Source: Virgisporangium aurantiacum (GTDB lineage Bacteria > Actinomycetota > Actinomycetes > Mycobacteriales > Micromonosporaceae). Taken from it: 64,000 nt of DNA. The position numbers and the translations under genes were made by a program. The notes below the pieces were generated by a model. The model saw only the letters and a list, made by a program, of their open reading frames with translations, was not told the DNA's origin and made no database searches. Location of the stretch: positions 62,001-126,000 of the forward strand of contig NZ_BOPG01000025.1 in the NCBI RefSeq assembly GCF_016863635.1. Reading direction: 5' to 3'. Of the stretch, positions 41,752 through 49,541 are shown in pieces. Positions within the stretch are counted from its first letter, which is position 1. Every line of letters begins with the position of its first letter.

Positions 41752-42318
41752 TTATGACCGTGCTCGTGCCATCGCGGCCGACGCTAATCCGTTCAGCGCC
41801 GTCAGGTCCGCCGCTCCCGTCCGGGAGTCCGACATCATGACCACCACGACGTACCGGCCGACCGCGGCGACGACGTAGCCGACGTAGCGGTCACCCAGGT
41901 CGTAGTTGCCGGTGAACAGCACCGTGTCCGGCCCGAGATGGTCCTCGGCGACCGGGTCGAACCCGTTGTCGCCGCCGCCGACCCCGCACCGGGCCAGTTG
42001 CGCCTTCAGTTCCGTGACGTACGCGCGGGCGCCGTCACCCCGGTACCGGGCCACGTTCTCGTACACGCGAGACCGGGTGTCGTAGTCCGCCGCCTGCGTC
42101 CGGCTCACCACCGGCTGCGGCACCGGCGCGTCGGCGCACGGCTGCGGCAGCAACGGCCACACCAGGCCGTCCTCCACCGGACCCGGCACCGCGCCGCCGA
42201 GGTCCCCCGGCTGCAGCATCACCCGGTCCGGAATCCCCCGCGGCCGGGCCGCCGCCGGCGCACCCACCGCGACCGCGCCCACGATCGCGGCCATGACAAC
42301 AATCAATATCCTGCGCAT
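41752..42318 (-). CDS. Secreted hypothetical protein (sensor-domain-like)
   Basis: 188 residues from ATG 42318; CACGAT (ATCGTG at 42326-42331) lies 7 bases upstream and decides the start over ATG 42327 and 42354. The signal peptide is MRRILIVVMAAIVGAVAVGA with cleavage near APAAA. The mature part has VMLQPGDLGGAVPGPVEDGL and paired Cys residues (PQPCADAP, LARCGVGG). It ends YVVVVMMSDSRTGAADLTA, then LNGLASAAMARA. The layout resembles PknH-like sensor or lipoprotein external domains of actinomycetes, as does the sigma-linked protein at 33255. No enzymatic motif seen. Confidence 0.7.
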   Translation of the reverse strand: MRRILIVVMAAIVGAVAVGAPAAARPRGIPDRVMLQPGDLGGAVPGPVEDGLVWPLLPQPCADAPVPQPVVSRTQAADYDTRSRVYENVARYRGDGARAYVTELKAQLARCGVGGGDNGFDPVAEDHLGPDTVLFTGNYDLGDRYVGYVVAAVGRYVVVVMMSDSRTGAADLTALNGLASAAMARARS

Positions 42319-42462
42319 GCCGCCCATCGTGGCGGCCGCCAGCGCGCGGCTCATGAGTAGTGGTACCTAGGTTCCGTAACGGCTCTGCATGTGTTCTGGG
42401 TCGCGCCCGGCTCGCCTGACCGGGCGGGAATGCCCGCCCCGCACCGGCGGGTTGGGCAGATC

Positions 42463-43443
42463 ATGCGCGCTGTCTGGTACGACCGGCCGGGTCCGGCCGC
42501 CGAGGTGCTCCGGGTCGGCGACCTGCCCGACCCGGTGGCCGGTCCGGGCGAGGTGCGGGTCCGCCTGACCCGCTCGGGCATCAACCCCGGCGACACCAAG
42601 AAGCGCGCCGACCGGTTCGGCCTCGGCCTGCCGTTCCCCCGCGTCGTCCCGCACAGCGACGGCGCCGGGGTCATCGACGCCGTCGGCGCCGGTGTCGACC
42701 CGGCCCGCGTCGGCCGGCGCGTCTGGGTGTTCGGCGCACAGTCGTACCGACCGTCCGGAACCGCCGCGCAACTCACGGTCGTCCCGGACGGCCGGGCCGT
42801 CGCCCTGCCGGCCACGATCGGTGACGACGTGGGCGCGGCCCTGGGCATCCCCGGCATCACCGCGCACCGGGCGGTGTTCGCCGACGGCCCGGTCACCGGC
42901 CGGACGGTCCTCGTCCACGGTGTGCTCGGCGGCGTGGGCACGCTGGCCGCCCAACTGGCCACCTGGGGCGGCGCGACGGTCATCGCCACGGTCCGCCGCC
43001 ACGCCGACGTGGCCGAGGCCACCCGCCGGACCGGCGCACCCGTCGTCCCCCTCGACGCCGCCGACCCGGCCGCCGCCATCCGCGACCACGCCCCCGACGG
43101 CGTCGACCGCGTCATCGAGGTCTCCTTCTCCGACAACGCCGACCTCGACGCCGCCGTCGTGCGCAACGGCGCGGTCATCGCCGCCTACGCCACCCGGCAC
43201 GACCGCCCCGACTTCCCGTTCTGGCCGATGCTGTTCGACAACGTCACCGTCCGCCTGCTCGGCAGCGACGACTTCCCGCCCGCCGCGACCCGGCAGGCCG
43301 CCGAGGACCTGACCACGGCGGCCGCCGCCGGCGCCCTGTCGCTCCCGATCGCCGAGCCCCTGCCGCTGGAGCGGGCCGCCGACGCCCACGACCTGGTCGA
43401 CGCCGGCTCCCGCGAACGGATCCTCCTCGCCGTCCCGGACTGA
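42463..43443 (+). CDS. NADPH:quinone oxidoreductase, zinc-independent MDR family
   Basis: 326 residues from ATG 42463. The catalytic domain starts MRAVWYDRPGPAAEVLRVGD and has GINPGDTKKR and PHSDGAGVIDAVGAGV. The Rossmann part carries VLVHGVLGGVGTLAAQLATW for NADPH binding, in the quinone-reductase style. Zinc-binding Cys residues of alcohol dehydrogenases are absent. It should reduce quinones or activated alkenes. The frame is open upstream to GTG 42391, and that region has a hairpin (GGGCGGG-AAT-GCCCGCC), so the ATG is preferred. Confidence 0.88.
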   Translation: MRAVWYDRPGPAAEVLRVGDLPDPVAGPGEVRVRLTRSGINPGDTKKRADRFGLGLPFPRVVPHSDGAGVIDAVGAGVDPARVGRRVWVFGAQSYRPSGTAAQLTVVPDGRAVALPATIGDDVGAALGIPGITAHRAVFADGPVTGRTVLVHGVLGGVGTLAAQLATWGGATVIATVRRHADVAEATRRTGAPVVPLDAADPAAAIRDHAPDGVDRVIEVSFSDNADLDAAVVRNGAVIAAYATRHDRPDFPFWPMLFDNVTVRLLGSDDFPPAATRQAAEDLTTAAAAGALSLPIAEPLPLERAADAHDLVDAGSRERILLAVPD

Positions 43444-43540
43444 GATCGCTCGACGGCACTCCCCCGCTGTGGCAGGCTGGTCGGCAGCGAGGCCCCTTCC
43501 GGAATCGGACGCGCCCGACCGTCCGATGAGAGGGAGTCCG

Positions 43541-44158
43541 ATGATGGTCTCGATGGGGCCGCCCCCGCACACGCAGGATCCGTACACGCGGCTGCGCAGC
43601 CCGCGCGGCGTGCCGGTGGATCAGCTGGTTTCGGTGCTGCAGAAGGAGATCCGGCGCAGCCACGTCGACAACGCGGTGCTCGCGGCGTACGAGATGCACA
43701 CCACGTCGCCGGCGGTGGCGGCGCACCTGTGGCGGCGGCTGCGGGTGATCGCGGTCGAGGATGTCGGCATGGGTGCGCCGCTGGCGCCGGTTCTGCTGCG
43801 GGAACTGCAGGCCGACTACGACGCGAGCGGCGGAACCGACTGGATGCAGGTCGTGCACGCGGTCCGCTATCTGGCCACCGCGCCGAAGGACCGCACCAGT
43901 TCCGAACACGCCGACTACGTGCGGGTCATGGTGGACGCCGGCCGGCTCCGGGTCAGCGTGCCGGACTACGCGTTGTGCGTGCACACGCGGGCCGGTCAGG
44001 AGCTGGGTCGCGGGCTGCTGCAGTGGTGGGAGAACGGCGCCCGGGTCCACGACGAGTCGCCGGGTGCCGACCATACGTACCGGGACGCGCTGATCGCGTT
44101 GTGCCGCCGGGCCGAGGAAGACGTCAAACCGGGCGCCTGGCCGCGCCCCACACGGTGA
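43541..44158 (+). CDS. MgsA/RarA C-terminal-domain-like protein
   Basis: 205 residues from ATG 43541 with GAGAGGGAG upstream. The sequence LVSVLQKEIRRSHVDNAVLA and LWRRLRVIAVEDVGMGAP resembles the C-terminal tetramerisation region of RarA/MgsA AAA+ ATPases. There, a KAIRRGD-type helix and an SEDIG-type turn are conserved. No P-loop ATPase is attached, so this is a stand-alone version. It also has WMQVVHAVRYLATAPKDRTS and PDYALCVHTRAGQELGRG, typical of a stand-alone family I have seen in several phyla without known function. The 3' end overlaps the next gene on the other strand by 35 bases. Confidence 0.6.
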   Translation: MMVSMGPPPHTQDPYTRLRSPRGVPVDQLVSVLQKEIRRSHVDNAVLAAYEMHTTSPAVAAHLWRRLRVIAVEDVGMGAPLAPVLLRELQADYDASGGTDWMQVVHAVRYLATAPKDRTSSEHADYVRVMVDAGRLRVSVPDYALCVHTRAGQELGRGLLQWWENGARVHDESPGADHTYRDALIALCRRAEEDVKPGAWPRPTR

Positions 44159-44885
44159 CCGCCCGGCGGACGAGGTCGGCGTTGTCGGCGACGGGCTCCC
44201 CGTCCGGTCCGACGAGGACGTCCTCCAGCCCGATCCGGGTGGCCAGCCCGAGCCGACCGGCGTGTGCCACCAGCGGCCAGCAGCGCGCCCCGTCGCCGTG
44301 CAGCAGGCGCGGGCCGGGCACGGCGAGGTCGTCGAGGCGGGCGAGGATGGCGTCGGCGTCGGCGGTAGCCGTCCCGACCGGACCGTCCGGGACCTCCACC
44401 AGCACCCGCACCCACGGGCCTGCGCCCGCGCCCGCAAGAGCAAGGGCAAGGGCAAGGGCGTCGGCGATCGACCACACGCCGGGCTCCACCCCGATCCCGG
44501 CCGCGCGCAGGGCCGCGACGAGATCGGCGAAGCCGGGCTCGCCGACGTTCACCGACGCGAAGTCGGGCCGCTCCCCCACCGGCAGGTCGGCCCACCGCGT
44601 CACCTCGGCCAGCCGCCGCCCCACGTCGCCCGCGCTGATCCACAGCCCCGTCGTCACCCCGACCGGCAGCCCCGGACAGGCGCGCCGCACCGCGGCGACC
44701 ACCGCACCCACGTCGACCGCACGCAGTGACTGACGGCCGGCCGCATCACGCTGGTGCAGATGGACCGCGACGGCGCCCGCGCCCACCGAGGCCGCCGCCG
44801 CGGCGGCCACCTCGTCGGGCGTGACCGGCACCGCCGGATGCTCCGCGCGCGTCTGGCCGCCGTTGAGACACGCCTTGATCCACAC
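44124..44885 (-). CDS. BKACE family (3-keto-5-aminohexanoate cleavage-like) protein
   Basis: 253 residues from GTG 44885; TACGGT (ACCGTA at 44892-44897) is 6 bases upstream, favouring this GTG over the one directly before it. BKACE features are the start VWIKACLNGG, AVAVHLHQRDAAGRQSL (the metal His-x-His and Arg-Asp), VGVTTGLWISAG and FASVNVGEPGF. The family condenses a beta-keto acid with acetyl-CoA using Zn2+. It is shorter than the usual 270-300 residues and has a low-complexity helix, ALALALALAGAGAGP, encoded by a hexamer repeat. Substrate unknown. Confidence 0.82.
   Translation of the reverse strand: MWIKACLNGGQTRAEHPAVPVTPDEVAAAAAASVGAGAVAVHLHQRDAAGRQSLRAVDVGAVVAAVRRACPGLPVGVTTGLWISAGDVGRRLAEVTRWADLPVGERPDFASVNVGEPGFADLVAALRAAGIGVEPGVWSIADALALALALAGAGAGPWVRVLVEVPDGPVGTATADADAILARLDDLAVPGPRLLHGDGARCWPLVAHAGRLGLATRIGLEDVLVGPDGEPVADNADLVRRAVTVWGAARRPV
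44434..44457. repeat. Hexamer tandem repeat inside the BKACE gene
   Basis: Four units GCAAGA/GCAAGG in a row, coding (Ala-Leu)n on the minus strand. It may change length by slippage without a frameshift, because the unit is six bases. Confidence 0.7.
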
Positions 44886-44920
44886 CACGCCACCGTAACG
44901 CGTGTGCGACAGTGACCCGC

Positions 44921-45298
44921 ATGGATAGCGACGACGTGATGGCCTGGGTCGCCCGCTACGAACGGGTGTGGCGCGACGGCGACGTGGACGGGGTCGCCCG
45001 GCTGTTCACCGAGGACGCCCGGTACCGGCGGTCACCGTACGAGAAGTCCGAGGTCGGCCACGCCGCCATCCGCGCGTTCTGGCTGGCGGACGACGGCCAG
45101 CCGTTCACGATGACCGCCGAGCCGGTCGCCGTCGAGGGCCGGAACGCCGTGGTGCGGCTGGAGGTGCGGTACGGGGAACCGGAGCCGCAGGACTACCGCG
45201 ACCTGTGGGTCCTGCGGTTCGCCGACGACGGGCGGGTCGAGGACTTCGAGGAGTGGGCCTACTGGCCCGGCAAGCCGTACACGGCCGCGGCAGACTGA
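44921..45298 (+). CDS. SnoaL-like (NTF2 fold) protein
   Basis: 125 residues from ATG 44921; GACAGT at 44908-44913 lies 7 bases upstream. The first helix is DDVMAWVARYERVWRDGDVD and is followed by GVARLFTEDARYRRSPYEKS, then GHAAIRAFWLAD, the standard order for SnoaL_2 proteins. The last strands contain VEDFEEWAYWPGKPY. Members are small cone-shaped proteins that bind hydrophobic ligands, some being cyclases or hydrolases. No catalytic residues can be assigned. Divergent from the BKACE gene with a 35-base gap. Confidence 0.82.
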   Translation: MDSDDVMAWVARYERVWRDGDVDGVARLFTEDARYRRSPYEKSEVGHAAIRAFWLADDGQPFTMTAEPVAVEGRNAVVRLEVRYGEPEPQDYRDLWVLRFADDGRVEDFEEWAYWPGKPYTAAAD

Positions 45299-45318
45299 CG
45301 CGCCGAGGCTACGCGTCG

Positions 45319-45693
45319 TCACGGATCCTGGGCGACCATGAACCGGTAACCCTCGGCCTCGAACTGGAAGGCCCGCTCGCCCCATTCCCGGGTCGCCAGC
45401 GCCCGCGTGACCACTCCCGCCTCCGCATGCCGCCGATGCACCTCCTCGATCGGGAGGGAGGCCGTCAACTGGACGTACACCTCGACCCCCGCGCCCCGGA
45501 ACGGGCGGGCCTCGGTCGGGAGGAACTCCTCGCCCGCGGTGCCGAGCATGACCCGGGCGTCGCCCAGTCCGACGCAGGCCAACCGGTCGTCGGAGTCGGC
45601 CGGGGTGGCGAACACCAGCCGCCACCCCAGCCGTTCGACGAAGAGATCGGCCGCCTTGTACGGGTCGTCGCACGCGAGGATCACCGAGAGCAT
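45319..45693 (-). CDS. VOC family (glyoxalase/bleomycin resistance) protein
   Basis: 124 residues from ATG 45693; TAGCGT (ACGCTA at 45701-45706) lies 7 bases upstream, pointing to a leaderless message. Strand-helix-strand order of one beta-alpha-beta-beta-beta unit pair is seen: MLSVILACDDPYKAADLFVE, VEVYVQLTASLPIEEVHRRH and ATREWGERAFQFEAEGYRFM. The last includes the conserved Glu and Phe of the C-terminal module. It may detoxify an aldehyde or bind a drug; the metal ligands are not all clear. Convergent with the SnoaL-like gene. Confidence 0.82.
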   Translation of the reverse strand: MLSVILACDDPYKAADLFVERLGWRLVFATPADSDDRLACVGLGDARVMLGTAGEEFLPTEARPFRGAGVEVYVQLTASLPIEEVHRRHAEAGVVTRALATREWGERAFQFEAEGYRFMVAQDP

Positions 45694-45730
45694 GACCCGC
45701 ACGCTAGACCCGGGGTCCGACAAAAACGCC

Positions 45731-46456
45731 TTACCAGGGAACGACACCGGCGTCGTCGAAGAAGCCGCCGGTCGGGCCGTCGTCGGGCAGCGTCGCCAGC
45801 CGGATCCCGATCGCGGCGCCCTGTTCCGCCGTGCGGTAGCCGCGGTGCCCGTTGAGGTCGGTGGCGCAGTAGCCGGGGCAGCCGGCGTTGATGAGGACGT
45901 TCGTGCCGGCCAGTTCCCTGGCGTACTGCACGGTCACCGCGTTCAGGTACGTCTTCGACGGCGAGTACGCGAGCGAGATCGGGCCGTTCTCGGCGGCGGG
46001 GTCCGTCTGCCGGGTCAGGGAACCCACGCCGCTGGACATGTTCACGATCCGGGGGGACGCCGAGCGGCGCAGCAACGGCAGCATCGCGTTGGTGACGCGG
46101 ATGGGGCCGTACACGTTGGTCTCCACCGCCGTGCGGACCGCGTCCAGGTTGCCGGCGGTCGGGTCCTGCGGCATGCCACCGGTCACCCCGGCGTTGTTCA
46201 CCAGCACGTCGAGCCGTCCGAAGCGGTCCTCGAACAGTTTCGCCGCCGCGGCGACGCTGCTCTCGTCCGTCACATCGAGGGCGACGCCGAAGGCGTCGAG
46301 GCCCGCGGCCCGCAACTTTCCGACGGCGGCTTCGCGACGCTCCGTGTCGCGGGCGCCGACGCCCACGCTCCACCCGAGCGCGCCGAGCCCCGCCGCGATC
46401 TCGTACCCGATGCCCTTGTTCGCGCCGGTCACCAGCGCGATCGTCTGTTCGGTCAT
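45731..46456 (-). CDS. Short-chain dehydrogenase/reductase
   Basis: 241 residues from ATG 46456, with CACGAT (ATCGTG at 46463-46468) 6 bases upstream. The cofactor loop is VTGANKGIGYEIA, the NNAG motif is LVNNAGVTGG, Ser is in IVNMSSGVGS, and the active-site pair is YSPSK. The wide layout resembles carbonyl reductases of the plant/animal NADPH type. The substrate is unknown. It is divergent from a LysR gene with a clear operator between them, which makes it the probable target of that regulator. Confidence 0.92.
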   Translation of the reverse strand: MTEQTIALVTGANKGIGYEIAAGLGALGWSVGVGARDTERREAAVGKLRAAGLDAFGVALDVTDESSVAAAAKLFEDRFGRLDVLVNNAGVTGGMPQDPTAGNLDAVRTAVETNVYGPIRVTNAMLPLLRRSASPRIVNMSSGVGSLTRQTDPAAENGPISLAYSPSKTYLNAVTVQYARELAGTNVLINAGCPGYCATDLNGHRGYRTAEQGAAIGIRLATLPDDGPTGGFFDDAGVVPW

Positions 46457-46510
46457 GCGACGATCGTGGCGCCGGGCCGGTGACGACTCCAACACCGTCT
46501 GGGTGGGCGG

Positions 46511-46529
46511 CGATACCCTACGGGTATCG
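46511..46529. promoter_or_regulatory. LysR-type operator
   Basis: CGATACCC-TAC-GGGTATCG, eight-base arms around three bases, containing ATAC-N7-GTAT, the T-N11-A LysR box. It lies 55 bases before the SDR start and 22 bases before the LysR start. Confidence 0.78.
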
Positions 46530-46550
46530 GTCCCGGAGTACGGTGGCATC

Positions 46551-47390
46551 GTGGAGACGCGGGAGTTGCGATACTTCGTCGCCGTTGCGCAAGAACTTCA
46601 TTTCGGACGCGCTGCGCAGCGCCTCGGCATCGCCCAGCCGCCCCTGTCGCGCGCCATCGCGCAGCTCGAACGGCGGCTCGGTGTCACGCTGCTCGAACGC
46701 ACGAGCCGGGCCGTCGCGCTGACCGAGGCCGGGCAGGTGCTGCTGCGGGAGGGCCGGGCCGCCCTCGACGCGGTCGACGCCGCCGACCGCCGCACCCGCC
46801 GCGCCGCCACCGGCGGTGCCGGCCTGGTGCTCGTCACGAAGGCCGGCGCCTCCAGCGAGCTGCTGGCCAAACTCCTCGACGCGTACGCCGCCGAACCCGG
46901 CGCGGTGGCCGTCGACGTGCAGTTGTGCGGGATCGGCGAACAGGAGCGCCTGCTCCGCGACGGGCGCGCCGACGTGGCGCTGCTGCACCACCCGTACGAC
47001 TCGATGTCCGGGTTCGACACCGAGCTGCTGACCACCGAGGGCCAACTGGCCCTGCTGCCCGCCGGACACCCGCTCACCACGCGGGACAGCCTCCGGATGG
47101 CGGACCTCCGCGACGTCCCCGACCTGCCGATGCCCCGGTGGCCCCGCCGCGACGGAACCTATCCGGACGGACCCGGCCCGGAGGTCCGGGACAACACCCA
47201 GTTGCTCCAGCTGATCGCGCTCGGTCGCACGCTGGCGGTGCTGCCCGAGTCGGTGCGATCGCACGTGCACGACCGCATCGCGACGGTGCCCGTCACCGAC
47301 GCCCCGACCGTGACGACGATGATCGCGTGGCCGCCGCACAGCCGGTCCCGGGCGCTGGCGACGCTGGTGCGGACAGCCAGTCGGCTCTGA
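46551..47390 (+). CDS. LysR family regulator
   Basis: 279 residues from GTG 46551; TACGGT at 46539-46544 lies 6 bases upstream. The helix-turn-helix reads LRYFVAVAQELHFGRAAQRL, then GIAQPPLSRAIAQLERRLGV. The effector domain follows after a linker with DAVDAADRRTRRA and contains ADVALLHHPYDSMSGFDTEL. It is somewhat short for the family (usually about 300 residues). The palindrome in the gap to the SDR gene fits a LysR site, so it should control that gene and itself. Confidence 0.9.
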   Translation: METRELRYFVAVAQELHFGRAAQRLGIAQPPLSRAIAQLERRLGVTLLERTSRAVALTEAGQVLLREGRAALDAVDAADRRTRRAATGGAGLVLVTKAGASSELLAKLLDAYAAEPGAVAVDVQLCGIGEQERLLRDGRADVALLHHPYDSMSGFDTELLTTEGQLALLPAGHPLTTRDSLRMADLRDVPDLPMPRWPRRDGTYPDGPGPEVRDNTQLLQLIALGRTLAVLPESVRSHVHDRIATVPVTDAPTVTTMIAWPPHSRSRALATLVRTASRL

Positions 47391-47391
47391 A

Positions 47392-47835
47392 TCACGCCCG
47401 GGGCCACGCCGCCACGAAGCGGTCGAGGAGTTCGGCGAGCATCCCGGCCTCCGCTTCGGTGAACCGGGCCGTGCGCAGCGCCTCGGTGACGGCGTCGCGG
47501 CGGGTGGCGTGGACGCCGTCCACCATGGCCCGGCCGGTCGGGGTCAGGCGGATGCGGGTGACGCGGGAGTCGGCCGGGTCGCCGCGACGCTCGACCAGGC
47601 CGTCGGCGACGAGCTCGGTGGTGAGGCGGCTGGCCCGGGGCCGGTCGACGCCGATGGCGGCGGCGATCTGGGAGATGGGAAGGCCGTCGGTGGCGTCGTC
47701 GAGGGCGTCGAGGTAGCGGAACCGGGCCGCGTCCGCGTTCCTTGCCGTGGCGGCCCGGCGTTGCAGGTGACCCGCCTGTTGGTCGCGTCTCATGCGGACG
47801 AGCGCCCGCTCGATCGTCGCGTCCGGCTCCTCCAC
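47392..47835 (-). CDS. MarR family regulator
   Basis: 147 residues from GTG 47835; TAGGGT (ACCCTA at 47843-47848) lies 7 bases upstream. The winged helix is LPISQIAAAIGVDRPRASRL, then TTELVADGLVERRGDPADSR and VTRIRLTPTGRAM, a complete MarR DNA-binding domain with the wing Asp-Ser-Arg. It is divergent from a second MarR-like gene with a 62-base gap that contains two related palindromes. The 3' end is one base from the LysR stop. Confidence 0.9.
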   Translation of the reverse strand: MEEPDATIERALVRMRRDQQAGHLQRRAATARNADAARFRYLDALDDATDGLPISQIAAAIGVDRPRASRLTTELVADGLVERRGDPADSRVTRIRLTPTGRAMVDGVHATRRDAVTEALRTARFTEAEAGMLAELLDRFVAAWPRA

Positions 47836-47853
47836 GGGTGCGACCCTACAGCA

Positions 47854-47898
47854 GTTGTAACTTGACAACCTTATCCGGAGACGCCTACAACGGTTGTA
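47854..47898. promoter_or_regulatory. Paired MarR operators and leaderless promoter
   Basis: GTTGT-N6-ACAAC (47854-47869) and TACAAC-G-GTTGTA (47886-47898). TTGACA (47862-47867) and TACAAC (47886-47891) form a promoter with an 18-base spacer for the gene at 47898. The second palindrome covers its -10 and the first base of its ATG. Confidence 0.72.
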
Positions 47899-48320
47899 TG
47901 AGTACAACTACCGGCCGGCCGATCGGGCATCTGCTGCGCACGCTCGACCGCCTGATCGACGAGCGGTTCGACCGCACCCTCGTGGGACGCGGCGTCACCC
48001 GCCGCCAGTGGCAACTGCTCAACGCGCTCGCGGGCGGGCCGGCCACGCTCGACACGCTGACCGCGGCGGTGGCGGCGTTCCTCGACCGGTCCGCCGGCGA
48101 GACCGCCCGACCGCACTTCGACCCGCTGGTGGCGGCCGGCATCGTCACCGGATCCGGCGACACCTACGCCCTGACCGCCGCCGGCCGCGCGACGCTCGCG
48201 GACCTCGCCGCCGAGGTGGGGACGATCCGCACGGCGACCGTCGCCGGCCTCCCCGACGGCGAGTACGAACGCACCGTCGCCACGCTGCAGACGATGATCG
48301 ACAACCTGAGTCCCCGGTAG
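47898..48320 (+). CDS. MarR-like winged-helix protein
   Basis: 140 residues from ATG 47898, which lies 6 bases after its TACAAC -10 element. The fold is MarR-like: LLRTLDRLIDERFDRTLVGR, VTRRQWQLLNALAGGPATLD, then LTAAVAAFLDRSAGE and PLVAAGIVTGSGDTYALTAA, with TVATLQTMIDNL as the dimer helix. The recognition helix is unusual for MarR (it lacks the typical SRxxxxLxxxGL block), so it may be a dimer partner or a sensor of its divergent MarR neighbour. Overlap of the operator with the start predicts tight autorepression. Confidence 0.75.
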   Translation: MSTTTGRPIGHLLRTLDRLIDERFDRTLVGRGVTRRQWQLLNALAGGPATLDTLTAAVAAFLDRSAGETARPHFDPLVAAGIVTGSGDTYALTAAGRATLADLAAEVGTIRTATVAGLPDGEYERTVATLQTMIDNLSPR

Positions 48321-48321
48321 G

Positions 48322-48752
48322 TCACAGGGACCAGTGCGCCGCCACCTCGTCCGCGATCGCCTCGGCCGCGCGGGCGCCGTCCACCTCGATCACGCGGATG
48401 CCCAGCGCCGTCGCGCGGTCCACCGCGTCGGCGGCGAGCAGGCGGTCGCGCTCCAACCGGTGCCGCCGCACCCGGTCCGGGTCCGGGAAGTCGGCGCCGA
48501 ACGCCACCGCCCGGGGCAGCGCCGCGGCCTGATGCCGGCGCCACTCCTCCGTCGGCGTCAGCACGGTGGTTCGCCGCGCCGGGCCCGGGCCGCGATGCGC
48601 CGGTCCTCGTGGCCGCGGGCGTCGTGGTAGTCGCAGTGGTAGTGGACCAGGCCGTGCCGAACGGCGAGCAGTCCGGCGACCGTGGTCTTGCCGGCCCACT
48701 GACCACCGCCGATCCAGTACGCGCTCCGGACCGTCGCGTCGTGCGTCCACAC
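48322..48752 (-). pseudogene. P-loop nucleotide kinase broken by a one-base frameshift
   Basis: The N-terminal frame from GTG 48752 reads SAYWIGGGQWAGKTTVAGLL, a Walker A motif, and then HYHCDYHDARGHEDRRIAAR. It hits a stop just after EPPC (48558). Another minus frame carries on without a gap: TVLTPTEEWRRHQAAALPRA, FPDPDRVRRHRLERDRLL, then ALGIRVIEVDGARAAEAIAD, the usual C-terminal end of small AAA_18-type kinases. A single added base near 48568-48580 would join them. So the gene is either a recent pseudogene or carries a sequencing error. It lies between the MarR-like gene (2 bases from its stop) and the reductase gene. Confidence 0.72.
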
Positions 48753-48756
48753 TGGA

Positions 48757-49347
48757 CTATTTACGCACCTCGAACCGCAGGTGCGTCACCCGGTCGCCCG
48801 CCACGATCCGCGGATCGCCGAGCAGCGCCGGTGGCCCGCCGAACGCGCCGAAGAAGCGCACGCCCGTCCCGAAAACTACCGGCACCAGATCCACCTGGAC
48901 CTCGTCGACCAGCCCCGCGGCCAGCGCCTGCCCGAGCAGATCCCCACCGGTGAGCGATACGTCCCTGTCACCGGCGGCGGCCTTCGCCTTGGCGATGGCG
49001 CTCGCCAACCCGTCGGTGACGAACGTGAACGGTGCCTCCGGGAACGGCCACCCGCTCGGCGGCTCGTGCGTCACCACGAACACCGCGTCACCCACGGCCG
49101 GACGGCCGTTCCAGCCGTTCGTGAGGTCGAACAACCGCCGGCCGATCACCGCCACCCCGATCCGCGACCACGTCTCCGCGAGGTAGGCGGCGCTGGCGGC
49201 CGACACGTGGAAGACCCGGTCCGGATCGCCACCGTTGAACGGCACGTCGCCGTTGCCGTACCAGTCGAACAGCGGCCCCACCCGATCGTGGTCGTCGGCG
49301 ATGAAGCCGTCCAACGACACCGTCGCACTCGCGATCACCCTGGCCAT
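48757..49347 (-). CDS. Dihydrofolate reductase-like (RibD C-terminal) protein
   Basis: 196 residues from ATG 49347 with a perfect AGGAGGGAG upstream. The opening ARVIASATVSLDGFIADDHD is the RibD_C start. Later parts are VAVIGRRLFDLTNGW, VFVVTHEPPSGWP, and VSLTGGDLLGQALAAGLVDE followed by VQVDLVPVVFGTGVRFFG. It should use NADPH on a pterin, flavin precursor or other carbonyl compound. Such stand-alone proteins are common in actinomycetes and their true substrates are not known. Divergent from the histidine phosphatase gene with a 194-base gap in which I see no operator. Confidence 0.88.
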   Translation of the reverse strand: MARVIASATVSLDGFIADDHDRVGPLFDWYGNGDVPFNGGDPDRVFHVSAASAAYLAETWSRIGVAVIGRRLFDLTNGWNGRPAVGDAVFVVTHEPPSGWPFPEAPFTFVTDGLASAIAKAKAAAGDRDVSLTGGDLLGQALAAGLVDEVQVDLVPVVFGTGVRFFGAFGGPPALLGDPRIVAGDRVTHLRFEVRK

Positions 49348-49541
49348 GTCGCTCCCTCCTCGTACCCGATTCATCCGGAACGTCGGAGCCGGCGCCCCTG
49401 ATCGGACCCGGGTGCGGAATCGAGGTGCCGTAAGCTCTGACGTCGGCCCGGCCGGAGAACGTCACCTGCCTGCCGCGCCGCGAGTACGCCCACCGGCGGT
49501 ACCTCGGGTTGGCTCGCCGATTCGCCGACCGGAGGACTGAG

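Noticed and set aside
42377..42462. Leaderless start of the quinone reductase at 42389 or 42391
   Set aside because: ATG 42389 is out of frame, and the GTG 42391 frame crosses a strong hairpin and lacks similarity; ATG 42463 gives the conserved N-terminus.
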